A stretch of 47,500 nucleotides of DNA, from assembly GCA_905221605.1 (NCBI GenBank), contig CAJNDS010002117.1:420001-467500 (forward strand), in the 5' to 3' direction. Position 1 is the first letter of the stretch. Every line of letters begins with the position of its first letter. The DNA comes from Symbiodinium natans (Eukaryota; Sar; Dinophyceae; Suessiales; Symbiodiniaceae). Below are positions 12,298-23,113 of the stretch, in pieces. A program made the translations under genes and the position numbers. The notes below the pieces were generated by a model, which ran no database searches, had not been told where the DNA came from, and worked only from the letters and a program-made list of their open reading frames with translations.

Positions 12298-12393
12298 GTC
12301 CTGAATGCCAGTGTTGGGATTAGGCCCCTTGAGCTTGTGAGCTCAGAAGTAGCACAAATTATGAACAGTTTGGTCGTTTGCGCGCAGTACTAG

Positions 12394-12651
12394 CTAAGCG
12401 CGTGGCGTCTTCGGCTTTGATTCCAGGGGCAAAGGCAAAACTAGAATGACTTGTCTGAGCCACATTTCAAGGCAATGCATGGTACATGGAGGCGCTTTTG
12501 ACATCGGCAAACTTCCGAAAACCACGGGCTCTTGGTTTTTCTCGGGTACTCCATGGAAGTAGCGGAATGCGAAGCAAGGAATGGCATGCCTGACTCTGAT
12601 GATCGACCACAGTCGGAGAAACATGGTCTTGTCACTCACCGCGAACGGCAC
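12394..12651 (-). CDS. Terminal exon of an unidentified upstream gene (partial)
   Basis: The 85-codon frame begins right after a CCAAG|G acceptor at 12651 and ends with TAG at 12394, only 96 bases before the eIF4A-III start codon on the same strand. Codon use looks like real coding sequence, and the frame is hydrophobic in its second half. It begins VPFAVSDKTMFLRLWSII and ends LESKPKTPRA. I do not recognise it. The opening residues recall the 'P-SDRD' turn of START-domain proteins, but this is too weak to name. Earlier exons must lie at higher coordinates and could not be linked. The tight tandem spacing suggests both genes belong to one cluster read in the same direction. Confidence 0.5.
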   Translation of the reverse strand: MPFAVSDKTMFLRLWSIIRVRHAIPCFAFRYFHGVPEKNQEPVVFGSLPMSKAPPCTMHCLEMWLRQVILVLPLPLESKPKTPRA

Positions 12652-12727
12652 CTTGGAATGGCAGCTGCGGAGTGTATCCGCACCTTATAGCCAACTTCCG
12701 GAGCACCAACAAGCACAGTACAAGGGT

Positions 12728-12956
12728 GGAACTACATGTAGTATAGAAACTACATGTTGCTTCACTCGAAAGTACATGTAGATTTATAACACTTCAATGT
12801 AGTTTTACTGAAAGTACATGTAGTTTAGTGAAACTACATGTAGTTTTGTGGAAGTACATGTAGCTTTGTGAAACCACATGCCATCTTACTGTAACTACAA
12901 GTAGCCATACTGAAACTACGTGGAGTTTATCTAAACGTGCATGTAGTTTCATAAAC
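12728..12956. repeat. Array of palindromic CTACATGTAG units
   Basis: About ten copies of the self-complementary core CTACATGTAG, or versions with one or two changes, are spaced roughly 22-26 bases apart. Short A/T-rich linkers such as TTTAGTGAAA and TTTTGTGGAA join them. The best copies are near 12733, 12770, 12813, 12832 and 12853, and the array decays towards its right end. It lies just upstream of the exon at 12394-12651, probably in its intron. Confidence 0.8.
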
Positions 12957-14213
12957 TTTAAATCCTGTAGTTTAAGAAAAGCTCTGATTTCCACTAAACA
13001 AATTCATTGGCTTTCGTAAAAAGAACAGTCTCGATAAATTATGGGAAACACAATTTTTGAATACACAGCTGTGCATTTCCGTTTGAAAATAAGGTCGCCG
13101 GCTGCCTTAGAATTGGACCGCTTCTGTAAGATTTGAGTCTTTTTGAGAGGGTTCTCTTTGCTCTAGATTTGCAGTTTAGCTTTCTCGGGTTTATATCCTA
13201 CGGGGCGCGCACGTCGCCGGTGACCAAGGAACCCAAGAGGCCAACTGAGGAAGAAAAGTTGGGCACAATGAGGCGGTGGGGTCAGCTGTAAAGGTGTCTG
13301 CTGCTCTGCGCTCCCTCCTTGCTGTTCTCACACGCAACTCAGACTGTGCAAATGAGGGTTGGTCTAAACCCCCGGCTCTTGACTCGAATTGACAAAAAGG
13401 CTTCAAAACATGGTTGTGTGCAAGGAACACGCAAGGGCGGACGCAAGAAACGAGCAAACATCATTAATATCTACACAAAGCCATCTACAGAAGAACAGCG
13501 TGGCAAACCCGATTGAGTTGCAACGACTGCGGTTGGCACCGGGATGTATTTGTGTTGCCCATTCCCAAATGCTGCATTAGATTAGGCTCAGGCCGGAGGT
13601 TTCGGGGTTAACATAGCGTCTGCACAAAGTGTGGGCAAGGGCGGGCGCAAGGAACTATCATGCCTTCAACAGGTGTCCAGGGACTGTGGTAGGTGCCACA
13701 ACTGTCCGGTTCTTCTTTTTTCGGAAGCCTACTGTGGCAAAAACCACAGGGCCAAAGACCATGTTTGATGGTCGAGCCCCTCCCAGGCTGAGGGATACCA
13801 GGGAGCGCGGAGCCTTTCTTCTTCCCTCCCTCTTCCCCGGGCTGGGGACGTGACTTCAAGCATTTTTCCAACTACGGGGGGTCAACTGATCCTGAGCCGT
13901 CCCAGAGAAGTTGGTTATCCTTTAGAAGTTTTTCGGGAGCCAAAGAGGTCTAAGCCTCCTCCAGGCCGCCCCAAGGTTTGCTTCCAGACGGTTGCCTCTG
14001 GCGCCGATCCAGGAGTGGGCTCTGATCCCACGCGGCAAACATTCTCGGAAGAATGGCGAGAGCGTTCCCCTCCTAAGGCTGCCCCTGGTGCCGCTAGGGA
14101 CTTCTCTGCCTTCTCGGTCTCGGGACGACCCTACAGGGGCATCGGCGGGGTCCTCCCGACGACATCTTTTCGAATGGGATAATCGGCGTGGCGTGATAAA
14201 TCTCCAATCTTCC

Positions 14214-14275
14214 TGGATCCAAATCGCACTCTCGCCTAAGCCGGTGGATCCAAATCGCACTCTCGCCTAAGCCGG
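14214..14275. repeat. Exact 31-bp tandem duplication
   Basis: A 31-base unit starting TGGATCCAAATCGCACTC is present twice, back to back and without mismatch. It looks like a recent slippage or duplication event. Confidence 0.9.
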
Positions 14276-14842
14276 CACTGGCGGGGCTGAGTCGCCTGCG
14301 CTTTTTGAGGTTTGATTTGATGAGTCGCCTTCACGTTTTGAGTTGTGCGTCCGTTCCAGAAGGGATTTGCAAATCGCGGTCTGGCGCTCCCCCGCCTCAT
14401 TCCGGCCCTTGGAGTGGCCTCGGAAATCTTGTGGCCCTGCATCTCTTTACTCTAAATGGGTTGTTGTCAAAATGCTTGTTCCCGAAATTGACGTTAAATC
14501 GGAACTCCCTCGGTGCCGCCTTATGTCCTCAAGGAAAGAGAAGCTGATTGAGATGGAGTAGCAAAAGCGACAATTGAAGGATCCAAGCATGATTTCCTAG
14601 AAAGGGTGCTAGCGCGGACCATTTTTCAGGCGCTGCTGTCGGACGAGTCGTCACAAGAACTGGTAGTGTTACTGCTACATACTGCTACTGCTGGAGGTCT
14701 GGCGCGAGCGAAGGTTTCTCTGCTGTCGCCACTTGCGGGGCTCGAGCTCCAGCAAGCATAGCACTCTCGGTTCTATGGTGTTCCTTTGTGGTCTGCTAGA
14801 GGAGGAATGGGCCATGGTCTGCCGGGGGAGGCTGCGTTGACA

Positions 14843-14880
14843 TTTTGCTAGCGCCGTGCTAGCGCGGCACTAGCGCAAAA
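14843..14880. repeat. Imperfect inverted repeat built on GCTAGCGC
   Basis: The arms TTTTGCTAGCGCCG and, on the other side, CGGCACTAGCGCAAAA can fold on each other with small mismatches. A further GCTAGCGC copy lies near 14609. No flanking duplication is visible. Confidence 0.55.
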
Positions 14881-16207
14881 CACTGTGCCGGATCTTCCAA
14901 GATCTGATACTGCGACGTGATGAACGACGAAAACAAGCCAGGAGCAGCGAATTTGGGGTCCTTGTCCAACATGTTAAGAACCCCGACCACCAAAGGATTC
15001 CTGAGAAAACGCAGTAGAGTGGGTCCCGGAACTTCAATGCCTCATGCCCCCCCCTCTTGCCAGGTATCCTGACAGCTGGCTATGCATTGACAAATTGAGC
15101 CGTTTCTGCTTTTACAGTTGTCCCCATAGGTAAAGAATATGGATGGCGGAGAACCGGCGGGGGGGGGGGGTGGCCCTGATACTTATTACAGTTCCAGTTT
15201 GGGAAAATGACGACAGACCGATTTTGCAGAGTTTTTAGTTGTGGCATTTGCTGGTGATTGGAAAAGAATCAGCACACAGTACCGTTCGCGAAAGGGCAGC
15301 AAGAAGTACAATGCAAACGCATCAGGTTTGATATAGACTTATGCGTCGCAAACAGCTGACCGAGTTGAAATGCCTTGAATCAGAACCAGCGCAACAAAAA
15401 GGAACCTGAACGATAACCCCAAAGCTTTGAAACTTGTTTACATGGTAATGCGTTAACCTAGATACCAAGCTCCGCGCCCCTCATGAAGATTGTGCATAGA
15501 ATTGCATAGATTGTGGCAAAGAGCTCAGTCCCATTCTGATGAAACTCCCTGCATCTCTGCGAATGCCATTCCATGAAGCCACCCCTGCCAGATAAACGAC
15601 CAAGACAAGAAACGACCACAGAAAAAGAACACAAAACAAACGATGACAAGGAGCCAACACAGACGAATTGACATCCCCAAATAGTGGACCAACTAAGAAG
15701 GAGCGAGGGAAACAGAAACAGCGAACATTGACACGGTTCGATACGAAACGCAACAGACGGAGACAATGCCACATTACGCTGAGGCCGATGGTCGAAGATC
15801 AGGGGTCAGGAGCCCGCCCCGGTTTCCTTGAGAATTAAGGCCATTTTTATTACCACCGGCCTGGCTGGCCCACTGTTTAGGTTTAAGGAAAAATCAACAA
15901 ATTTTCCAGTGCAAGAGCAACACATATCTGCTCCTACCACGACAAGCCGGGAACAGCCCCTGCCAGGGTTGCACTATGTTTCAATTTGACGTTTCATCCA
16001 GTCTCACGACTGGGCGTAAAGCAGGGGCCAAATCTGCCCAGCACTCAGACAGTTGGGCTGTTCGAATACATTGTCCTGCTATCATTGCGCTGAACCCAAA
16101 GCCCAAAGTCATGAAAAAAAGACCTCGCGCGTGACCATCAACCCTCATGTCCCGCGAAGCTGCCCTGGAAGCAGAGCATTCCAAGGACTCTTTTCCCTGC
16201 TGGTTCC

Positions 16208-16789
16208 TTGGCTTGTAGTCATGCGCAGCGAAGTGCTGATGCAGCAACCATGTTTGCATGGTGCCGAACAACCCAGCCGCGTCTTATGAAGCAGGGCATT
16301 ATCATTCTTCGCATTCCTTGCTGCCGAAGCAAAGCAGGAGCTAAACATATAAACGGCACGTGCATTTTGCGGCATGAGATGCACCCGTTTCGTACTGCGC
16401 AGGGCAGCGCGAGAGTGACCAACGAAAGGAGCTTTGGCCGCATGCACGAAGAACGAATTCCCCAAACCATCACGACACGAGACTGTGCGGATAAGACTGG
16501 ATGTCAAGCTAACCTCTTGGCCTGTTTCATGAAATCGCGGGTGTGGGCCCAAGTCTTCTACTCGCGAGTGAGCGCTAGTGCCAAGTTCACTCAATTTCGG
16601 CTCTTCGGCCTCCAGGCAGTGCAGATCTGGAGGGCTAGGCCTAGGGTGGATAGGGCTTTGGTTGAGATATTGAGGGTGCTGAGTAATGGGCTCAGAGCAG
16701 CGAGGTCAATCTCCCAGCTGGCCCTTCTCAAGAAAGTCGAAAGAGTACCACCTGTACAACTTAACCCTCACCACGAATTGATTCCATGA
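16208..16789 (+). other. Long open frame of uncertain status (193 codons)
   Basis: The frame is open for 193 codons with mixed, charged composition and no recognisable domain. The opposite strand is also open over much of the same bases (16145-16594), so it cannot be said which, if either, is coding. No initiation context or splice evidence supports it. It is listed because its length is at the upper edge of what chance would give. Confidence 0.2.
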
Positions 16790-18104
16790 ACTCGAGGTTA
16801 CGGGCTGGGCATACAACTTGGATTTGGAAGGGTTCGAATGAAATTGTCAGGCAAGCCACGAACCTCGAACCACACAAGAGCAACTTCTTGCATGCCTCTC
16901 TGCTTTTTAAGAGGTCGATGCCGGTGCAGGCTTGAGCCTGGGGAAAAGTTGCTGGGAGATGCTGGTTGGACTTAAGGACTTAAGGCAGTTACATCATCTG
17001 AGAAGGGTTGAAAAGATATGAGAACCGGGACCTGCGCTTTGAACTGCGCCATGAGGGTGTATGAAGGATGCCACGTCGACCCGAACTTCGGCTTTTGCCT
17101 CTCCTCCCTTTCTGGGTTCGAACTCCAGCTAACACAGAATTCATGCACATCATAACCATGACAATGCTTGAACCTGGGTGTCTAGGCTGCAAGTTTGGAA
17201 GCAGTCCAGCCTAACCCGAATCCGTTCAGAAGAGCAACGTAGCTCAAAATCCGAAAGTCTCAAGTCTCACAAAACTAAAGACATCTGAGGCATCATAAGG
17301 AATCTAAGGTTTTCGCCGCGGCGACCGCGGCGAGGCTTGCGGCTTGATGGATGGCGAGCGGCTTGCCGAGGCACTGCGGCCTCCGAGGCTACACCCCGCG
17401 CAGGGGCCGAGGGGTGGTGGGTTTCAGAGGAAACGTGTGGAAGCATTGGAAACAAGAGAGCTCAAAGGAGCTCACAAAGTTTGGTCTGGCACTGCATTTG
17501 CAGTGTGCAGCACTTCGGAGACTTCTACAGCGCGACCCAAGTTTGTCCAAAAACACCGTCCAGAAAAACTCGGCAACGCGGTACCCGTCCCAGACTCGGC
17601 CGTCCAGATGCACAGCATTGCGGCCCACAGGCCCCATCATGCCCCATACCAGTGTCGATCAATTATCAACAACAGAAGTATTCCGAGTATTGGGGGGCAC
17701 ATGGATATATGAAACTTGTTAATGTCTCTGCCTCGGTCTCCAACACTCTCTCGAAGCATGGAGTTACATCATGTTACGTCACGCATGTAGCTGTGGAAGC
17801 TACACGGTCGACCCATTCGACCCAATCGTGCAGAGGGTGCAGGGATGCATCTGCAAACTTGGAGCTGCGGCACCATCGGCCTTTCCGCTTCTTTTCGCCG
17901 GGGCCTTCGCCTTGCATGGATTCCAATAGCAGAGTTGACTGCGCAAGCACGGGTACTTGCAGATGTGTCCTGGCAGATATCGAGAACCTCGACATACTGC
18001 GGCCTGGATTCAGTACTTGTAAGCAGCCCCTCCCACGACGGCTGCCACAAGCAATGTCCCGCTCTAGCCTCCTTTACAAGGGTCCGTGCGTCAACTCCGT
18101 AAAT

Positions 18105-18230
18105 GTATATGTGTGCATGTGTGCATGTGTTCTTGTGCATATATTTATATGTGTGTATATGTGTATATGCGTATGTACAGTATGTACAGTATGTACATGT
18201 ATAATGTATATGTATATGTACATTCATATC
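18105..18230. repeat. TG/TA microsatellite
   Basis: A run of GTGTGCATGTGTGCATG-like units passes into TATATG and GTACAGTAT units, with the short unit CAGTATGTA repeated in tandem near 18180. Confidence 0.8.
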
Positions 18231-19319
18231 CAGGTTTGTTCCCGACAGGTTGGGTTGCTAGATTTCAAGGACAAAGTGGGACGCATTATGTGATGCGATG
18301 TGCTCCGACAGCAGGCACTTCTGCTTTCAGGCTGTATGGCAGGCAACCGTACCGAAATGTGACCTGCATGAGCAGGTTGGGGAGGCTGTTGCCGTACTAA
18401 GCCAAGGAGGCCCAGGAAGGCCACTGCGCAATCCCTCTCGTTTATGTAAGGGTGGCCCCCAAGATGACAACAGAGAAATAACTTGCCTTCTCTACCTAGG
18501 AAGAAGCCCCAGTTTTGTGTAGAAGGTATGCACTTGCCCTGCGTGGGGAGAACTTACCTTTCTTCCTCCGCTTCTTTTCGAAGGGGACTTTCGGCTGAAC
18601 TCTTTCTTTCTTTCTTTGGGGCAAGGGGAGAGCCCCCCACCCCGCGGCAGCGCGCCCCGGTCCCGCAGTTGGCGTACGCATGTATATATGCATGTGTAGA
18701 GCACGCTAAACATGTACTGGAAAACCAACCCGTTTCTGATCCACGCACGGATCGAAAGTCGCCCTGAACCCCACGTAACCCCTGAACCCTGACTGAATCT
18801 CCCCTTCTTGTTCAAGACCGGGGGCCCTCTGTGTTCAGGCGGTTGAACCGATTTTGCTTAAGGGTTTGGGGACGGGGAAGATCCCTACCTGTCCCTCGTG
18901 TGGCCAAACTCAACCCTCTTCAAAAACCTGTGAAGCCAGACCAGAAGGCTCCGAGCCGATTTTTTGCTTCTTCTGCCTCAAGGTTCTGGAAGGTTCTGGA
19001 GATGTTGAAGCGTTTGAGGATTTCGGAATGCAGGGATTTGGGGATTTGGTCTGGGTTCCAAGTTTCAAGCAAGGCCTGTAACCAGTCTGACCGATTCTTC
19101 TAGTTTTCCCAGCTGCCGGCAGCTTCAATACAAAAATCTCGTCAGATCCTTCTACTTTGCATCGTACAGCAAAGAGCGTTACCGTTACTGCTATCTCGCC
19201 CCAACCCTCATCCATGATTCGAATCCGCCCATGATCGACGCCTCTCTCCTGCTGCAGGCTGCAGCCTCTTGCTCGACCTGTGATAATTAGTGAAGCGCGC
19301 TCCCTCAAGGCTATCGCAC

Positions 19320-19570
19320 TCTCTCGCTCTCTCTCTCTCTCTCTCTTTCTCTCGCTCTCTCTCCTTCTCCTTCTCATTCTTCTTCTTGGCCCCCGCGCAT
19401 TTGCTCTCTCTTCTTCTTCCGGGCTTGAGGGCGGGAAATACGTTCACCTGCCCCGTGCGTCAGGATCTCCCTGGCAGGGACGGCATCAGCAAACCTCTCG
19501 CCCTCTCTCCCTCTCTCCCTCTCTCCCTCTCTCCCTCTCTCCCTCTCTGTCTTGCTCTCTCTTGCTCTCT
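19320..19570. repeat. Polypyrimidine (CT/CTCCCT) tracts
   Basis: Two tracts are present. A CT/CTT tract at 19320-19410 ends in TTCTTCTTGGCCCCCGCGC. A CTCTCCCT array at 19500-19570 has an 8-base period. Confidence 0.85.
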
Positions 19571-19944
19571 GTTTTTCTCCTACCTAACGAAGTAGGAGTA
19601 AGAACGCCTCAATTGTCAAGGCACCAAAAACACAGAGACCAACCCCCAGTCACAAAAAGACATGTGACAAGCTCAGAAAAACCAGCATTCGCCGCCCGCG
19701 GGAGACAAGGGGAGCAAGCTGCGAAAACCGGCAGATCCCGGCATTCACTACACTGTGAAGAGAAGATAAGGGAGGCGACAAACTCCGAAAGCCCCGCCAC
19801 TCACAACCAAGAAGGCTGAGAAATGCAAAGACAGGCAGCTTTCCTGTTTTGGAGCAACTGGGTCTCAGCGGGCACCTGTCTGTTGACAACTCCTTGTACT
19901 TCTCCGGAGAGAAGGGGAGAAGGAGCGGGACAGGTAAAGAGCGA

Positions 19945-20040
19945 GCGAGAGAGAGAGAGAGAGAGAGAGAGACAGGCAGACAGAGAGACAGAGAGGGAGG
20001 GGGGAGAGGCAGAGGCAGGGAGAGCGAGAGAGAGAGAGAG
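19945..20040. repeat. Polypurine (GA)n tract
   Basis: The tract is an interrupted run of GAGAGA and CAGAGA units on the plus strand. It is the mirror of the CT tract 500 bases to its left, so the two could form a stem-like or inverted arrangement. Confidence 0.85.
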
Positions 20041-20798
20041 CGTCGTGCGAGATTCTCTTGCTCTGCAGCTTCACATTGAAGCTCGCTTGCCAGAAGGGAA
20101 CAGTTCGGCTGGTTGCATTGCGCCGCACGTGCTTGGCCCCTGGCTGGTTTGACACCTGTGGCCGAACTATTCGCCTAAGTTCGCATGCAACCTGGCAACA
20201 TGCAGTCAACCTCTCTCCGAAGTTTGCGCCTGATCTCATGCATTGGTATTGTCACGCAGTTTCTGCAAGTGATGACGTTGGCGGGGAGCTGCACCGAGCG
20301 TGGGGCAGGATGTGCACGCAAAGCTGGTAGACCTGCACAGAACCGAACGTGGAGAACCCACACGGAGCACCCATCAGTCCAGACCTCTATTCCCTTGCCA
20401 TTGAAACGTTCCAAGGATTCAGTATCCGCATATGAGGCATGCTGAACATCGGACCTTCAAGTCTCATCAAGACACACTTCAATGAACTTCAATGGGATGA
20501 CACCTCCCCCTGGCGCCGCTGACTTGGCAGCGAGTCCCGCAAACCTTCAAAAGCGGTATTGAGGGTTGAAGCTTAGGAGTCAGGGCTTCAGCATGTTTCA
20601 ACTCACGATTGCAACTTCGAGGTGTGCGTGTGTGTGCGCGTGTGAGTGCGAGTGTGATTGTCGTTGTGATTGTGACTGTGTTGTGGTGTGGAAAGGGAAA
20701 CGAAGAAACATCTACGTTTTGTGTTGTAAGCTGAAGGCGACATCTTGCACTTACTTAAGGATCAGGGATCTGATGGCTCGTTCTCTGATGTCCTGCAC

Positions 20799-21715
20799 TG
20801 TATCTGTGAAACAACTTGTGCAACACACAAGCGATGCCAGCAGACGTGGGCTTGATTTCAAACGCCTGGTGGAAATTCAGGTTGCCAAGTGCGTGAAACA
20901 AACAGCAAGAGAGGAGCAGAGAAACAAAGAGCGAGATAGAGAGATGCATGCAAAGTGTGGCATCACGCTGACCTGCGAAATTTCAAAGCCTTTAGAACCA
21001 ACTCGTACCAACAAAGCACATCAGCAGACGTGCAACCATGTGCAACCTTATGAAGGTGGAAGTGGAAGAGGCCACACCATGCCATGCCTGCCACTGCATT
21101 GGCGACGGATGTGGCGATAGCCGGCGGAATCCTCACAAGCCGCTATATCCAAAGATTGAGCCCTGAAGCCTGCTGTGGGCTCAGCAACAGCGTTGCAATC
21201 AAGGTCCTTGTGGCCTCGCCACTCTTTTGCCGTATCCGGAGCGCAGACCTTGGACACAGCTAGGTACGAGTAGCTTTTTCTGCGTACGACCCGAAAGTTC
21301 AACAGATTCGCTGAATTCGCTGAATTCTATAGTCAGGGGCTGGGGTGGTGGGCAAATGTGGGGAGGACCTCCGAGCCTTTCCATGATCTCTTGTTCAACA
21401 ACCAGTACCAGTAGCTAAAGGCCGGCAACTCAGCTTCGCGCTTGAGCGCCTGCAAAGATTCCCGACGCAGCTTTTGCGTCTGGCTGACGGAGCTGCTGCC
21501 CTTCAAGAAACCCAAATCTTCACAGCAAGAAACTCCAACGGTGAACCTTTTTTGCGCACACGCCCTGACGATGCAGGCAGTCGCTGCATCTCCCTCGCGC
21601 ACGCTGTATGCTCGAGGATTGAAGGAACTTGAACAGCGGGTACGTGCTTGGCGTTGAACATGCTAAGGGCTCTCAGAACATCTTGTTGTACGGTAGTCGA
21701 CGAAGGTTTCATCAT
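20799..21715 (-). CDS. Multi-exon gene of unknown function (5' part)
   Basis: Exon 1 runs 21715-21629 and starts with ATGATG (MMKPSSTTVQQDVLRALSMF); its donor is CAA|GT. Exon 2 runs 21500-21369, with acceptor GAAG|G and donor GAG|GT, and gives 44 codons that include LRRESLQALKREAELPAF and an aromatic patch SYWYWLL. Phases match between the two. A third block starts at 21248 after CCAAG|G (VCAPDTAKEWRGHKDLD). A further probable exon at 20865-20799 follows CACCAG|G (AFEIKPTSAGIACVLHKLF). The end of the third block and the phase into the last exon are not settled. No domain is recognised. The helical, charged middle suggests a soluble protein. Exon structure follows the same rule as the helicase gene. 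Confidence 0.5.
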
Positions 21716-21847
21716 CAAGCTTTGCTGCTGACAAACTTGGAAAATAGCTGGGTCAGGTTTGTAGTGGCTGGCTCCTTTCTCCCAACCTGGGGCCTCGGGT
21801 CTGCGTTAGTTAGTGGTGGGTTGGTGCCAAGGTCCACCAAAAATGCT

Positions 21848-21890
21848 CCCCTGCGCGTGCGCCTGCGCGTGCGCCTGCGCCTGCGCCTTC
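21848..21890. repeat. Short GCGCGTGCGCCT repeat
   Basis: About four copies of a GCGTGCGCCT-type unit lie in tandem. It is very rich in CpG and precedes the large GT array by 240 bases. Confidence 0.65.
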
Positions 21891-22130
21891 GTGTGTGCGA
21901 GGGTGTGTGTGAGTGCGTGCAAACACCTGGACACGGTGCAGGGTCACAAAGCTGCCCGGTCATCGAAGACCCCCTCCTCAGCTCGTGTAAACGTACCTGC
22001 CTGCTCATGGACTCCCGTGGGAGTAGCTTGAGAGGCCTCACCCTTCGTTCATCCCTCATCTCAGTACCTGTTGCATCTTAGTTCTTTGCATGTAGCTGTA
22101 GCTCCTGCCAAGCCAAAAGCGCGCTACGGT

Positions 22131-22645
<515 letters not shown>

Positions 22646-22898
22646 GTGGTTGTGGCGCACGCACTCTGCCCGCATACGAGGGTGACATTGGCGCGAGCAG
22701 ATCCATCCATGTCTTGCTGCAGCTCGCTGGGGGTGAGTTCTCCCGTGTTTGGCTTTCTCGTTCTACTTTATCGGTTGGTCGCCTCTATGGAAAGCAACAG
22801 CGTGAGTTTTTGTGCAATGCATGGAAGCAGAATGCTTGAGAATGGTCAGCCGACAAGCCATACCTGCCCGATGTCACCTCGTCCGACGCATTTGTGAG

Positions 22899-23113
22899 GG
22901 TCGCCGACACAAGCTCCGCACAAAGCTCGGCAAAGCCTTGATGATGCATTTTCAAGTTTTCAACAGCTATGGAAACCGCACCTTGTCTTCACAAGTGCAT
23001 GTTGGTGGGAAGCAGCCAACTACATCATGCAACGCAGCCTCCTGAGCTCACAATCGTTCCTGAGGCGCGGGCTATCCGCGAATGCCAGCAGGGCGGTCAC
23101 CTCTTCCTTGCAG
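22899..23113 (+). CDS. Possible internal exon on the plus strand, unidentified
   Basis: A frame of 71 codons follows GTGAG|G at 22899 and ends at TTGCAG|GT at 23113. Both sites fit the splice pattern of the firm genes. Composition is protein-like, and it contains LDDAFSSFQQLWKPHLVF and MQRSLLSSQSFLRRGLS. No family is recognised, and no neighbouring exons could be linked. If real, it would be the only plus-strand exon I can propose in the window. Confidence 0.3.

Larger units (their letters stand above)
12957..16207. other. Stretch without a supported gene; GC-rich open frames and small repeats
   Basis: No frame here could be linked by splice sites or recognised. Around 13850-14270 the sequence is GC-rich and open in several frames on both strands, so it cannot be assigned. 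It includes a 31-bp tandem duplication (14214-14244 and 14245-14275). A lysine/arginine-rich plus-strand frame ends at 13516 (GTRKGGRKKRANI), and a hydrophobic minus-strand frame lies at about 15480-15775. Both are unexplained. Confidence 0.4.
16790..20798. other. Gene-poor stretch with repeats and undecided open frames
   Basis: A plus-strand frame of 318 codons at 17337-18293 overlaps open minus-strand frames (17769-18227). Its last third runs through a TG/TA microsatellite, so it is doubtful. On the minus strand, codons around 18090-17960 look more like real coding (VDARTLVKEA), but no junctions could be set. CT tracts followed by short GC-rich motifs occur at 18595-18660 and 19320-19435. 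Confidence 0.35.
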
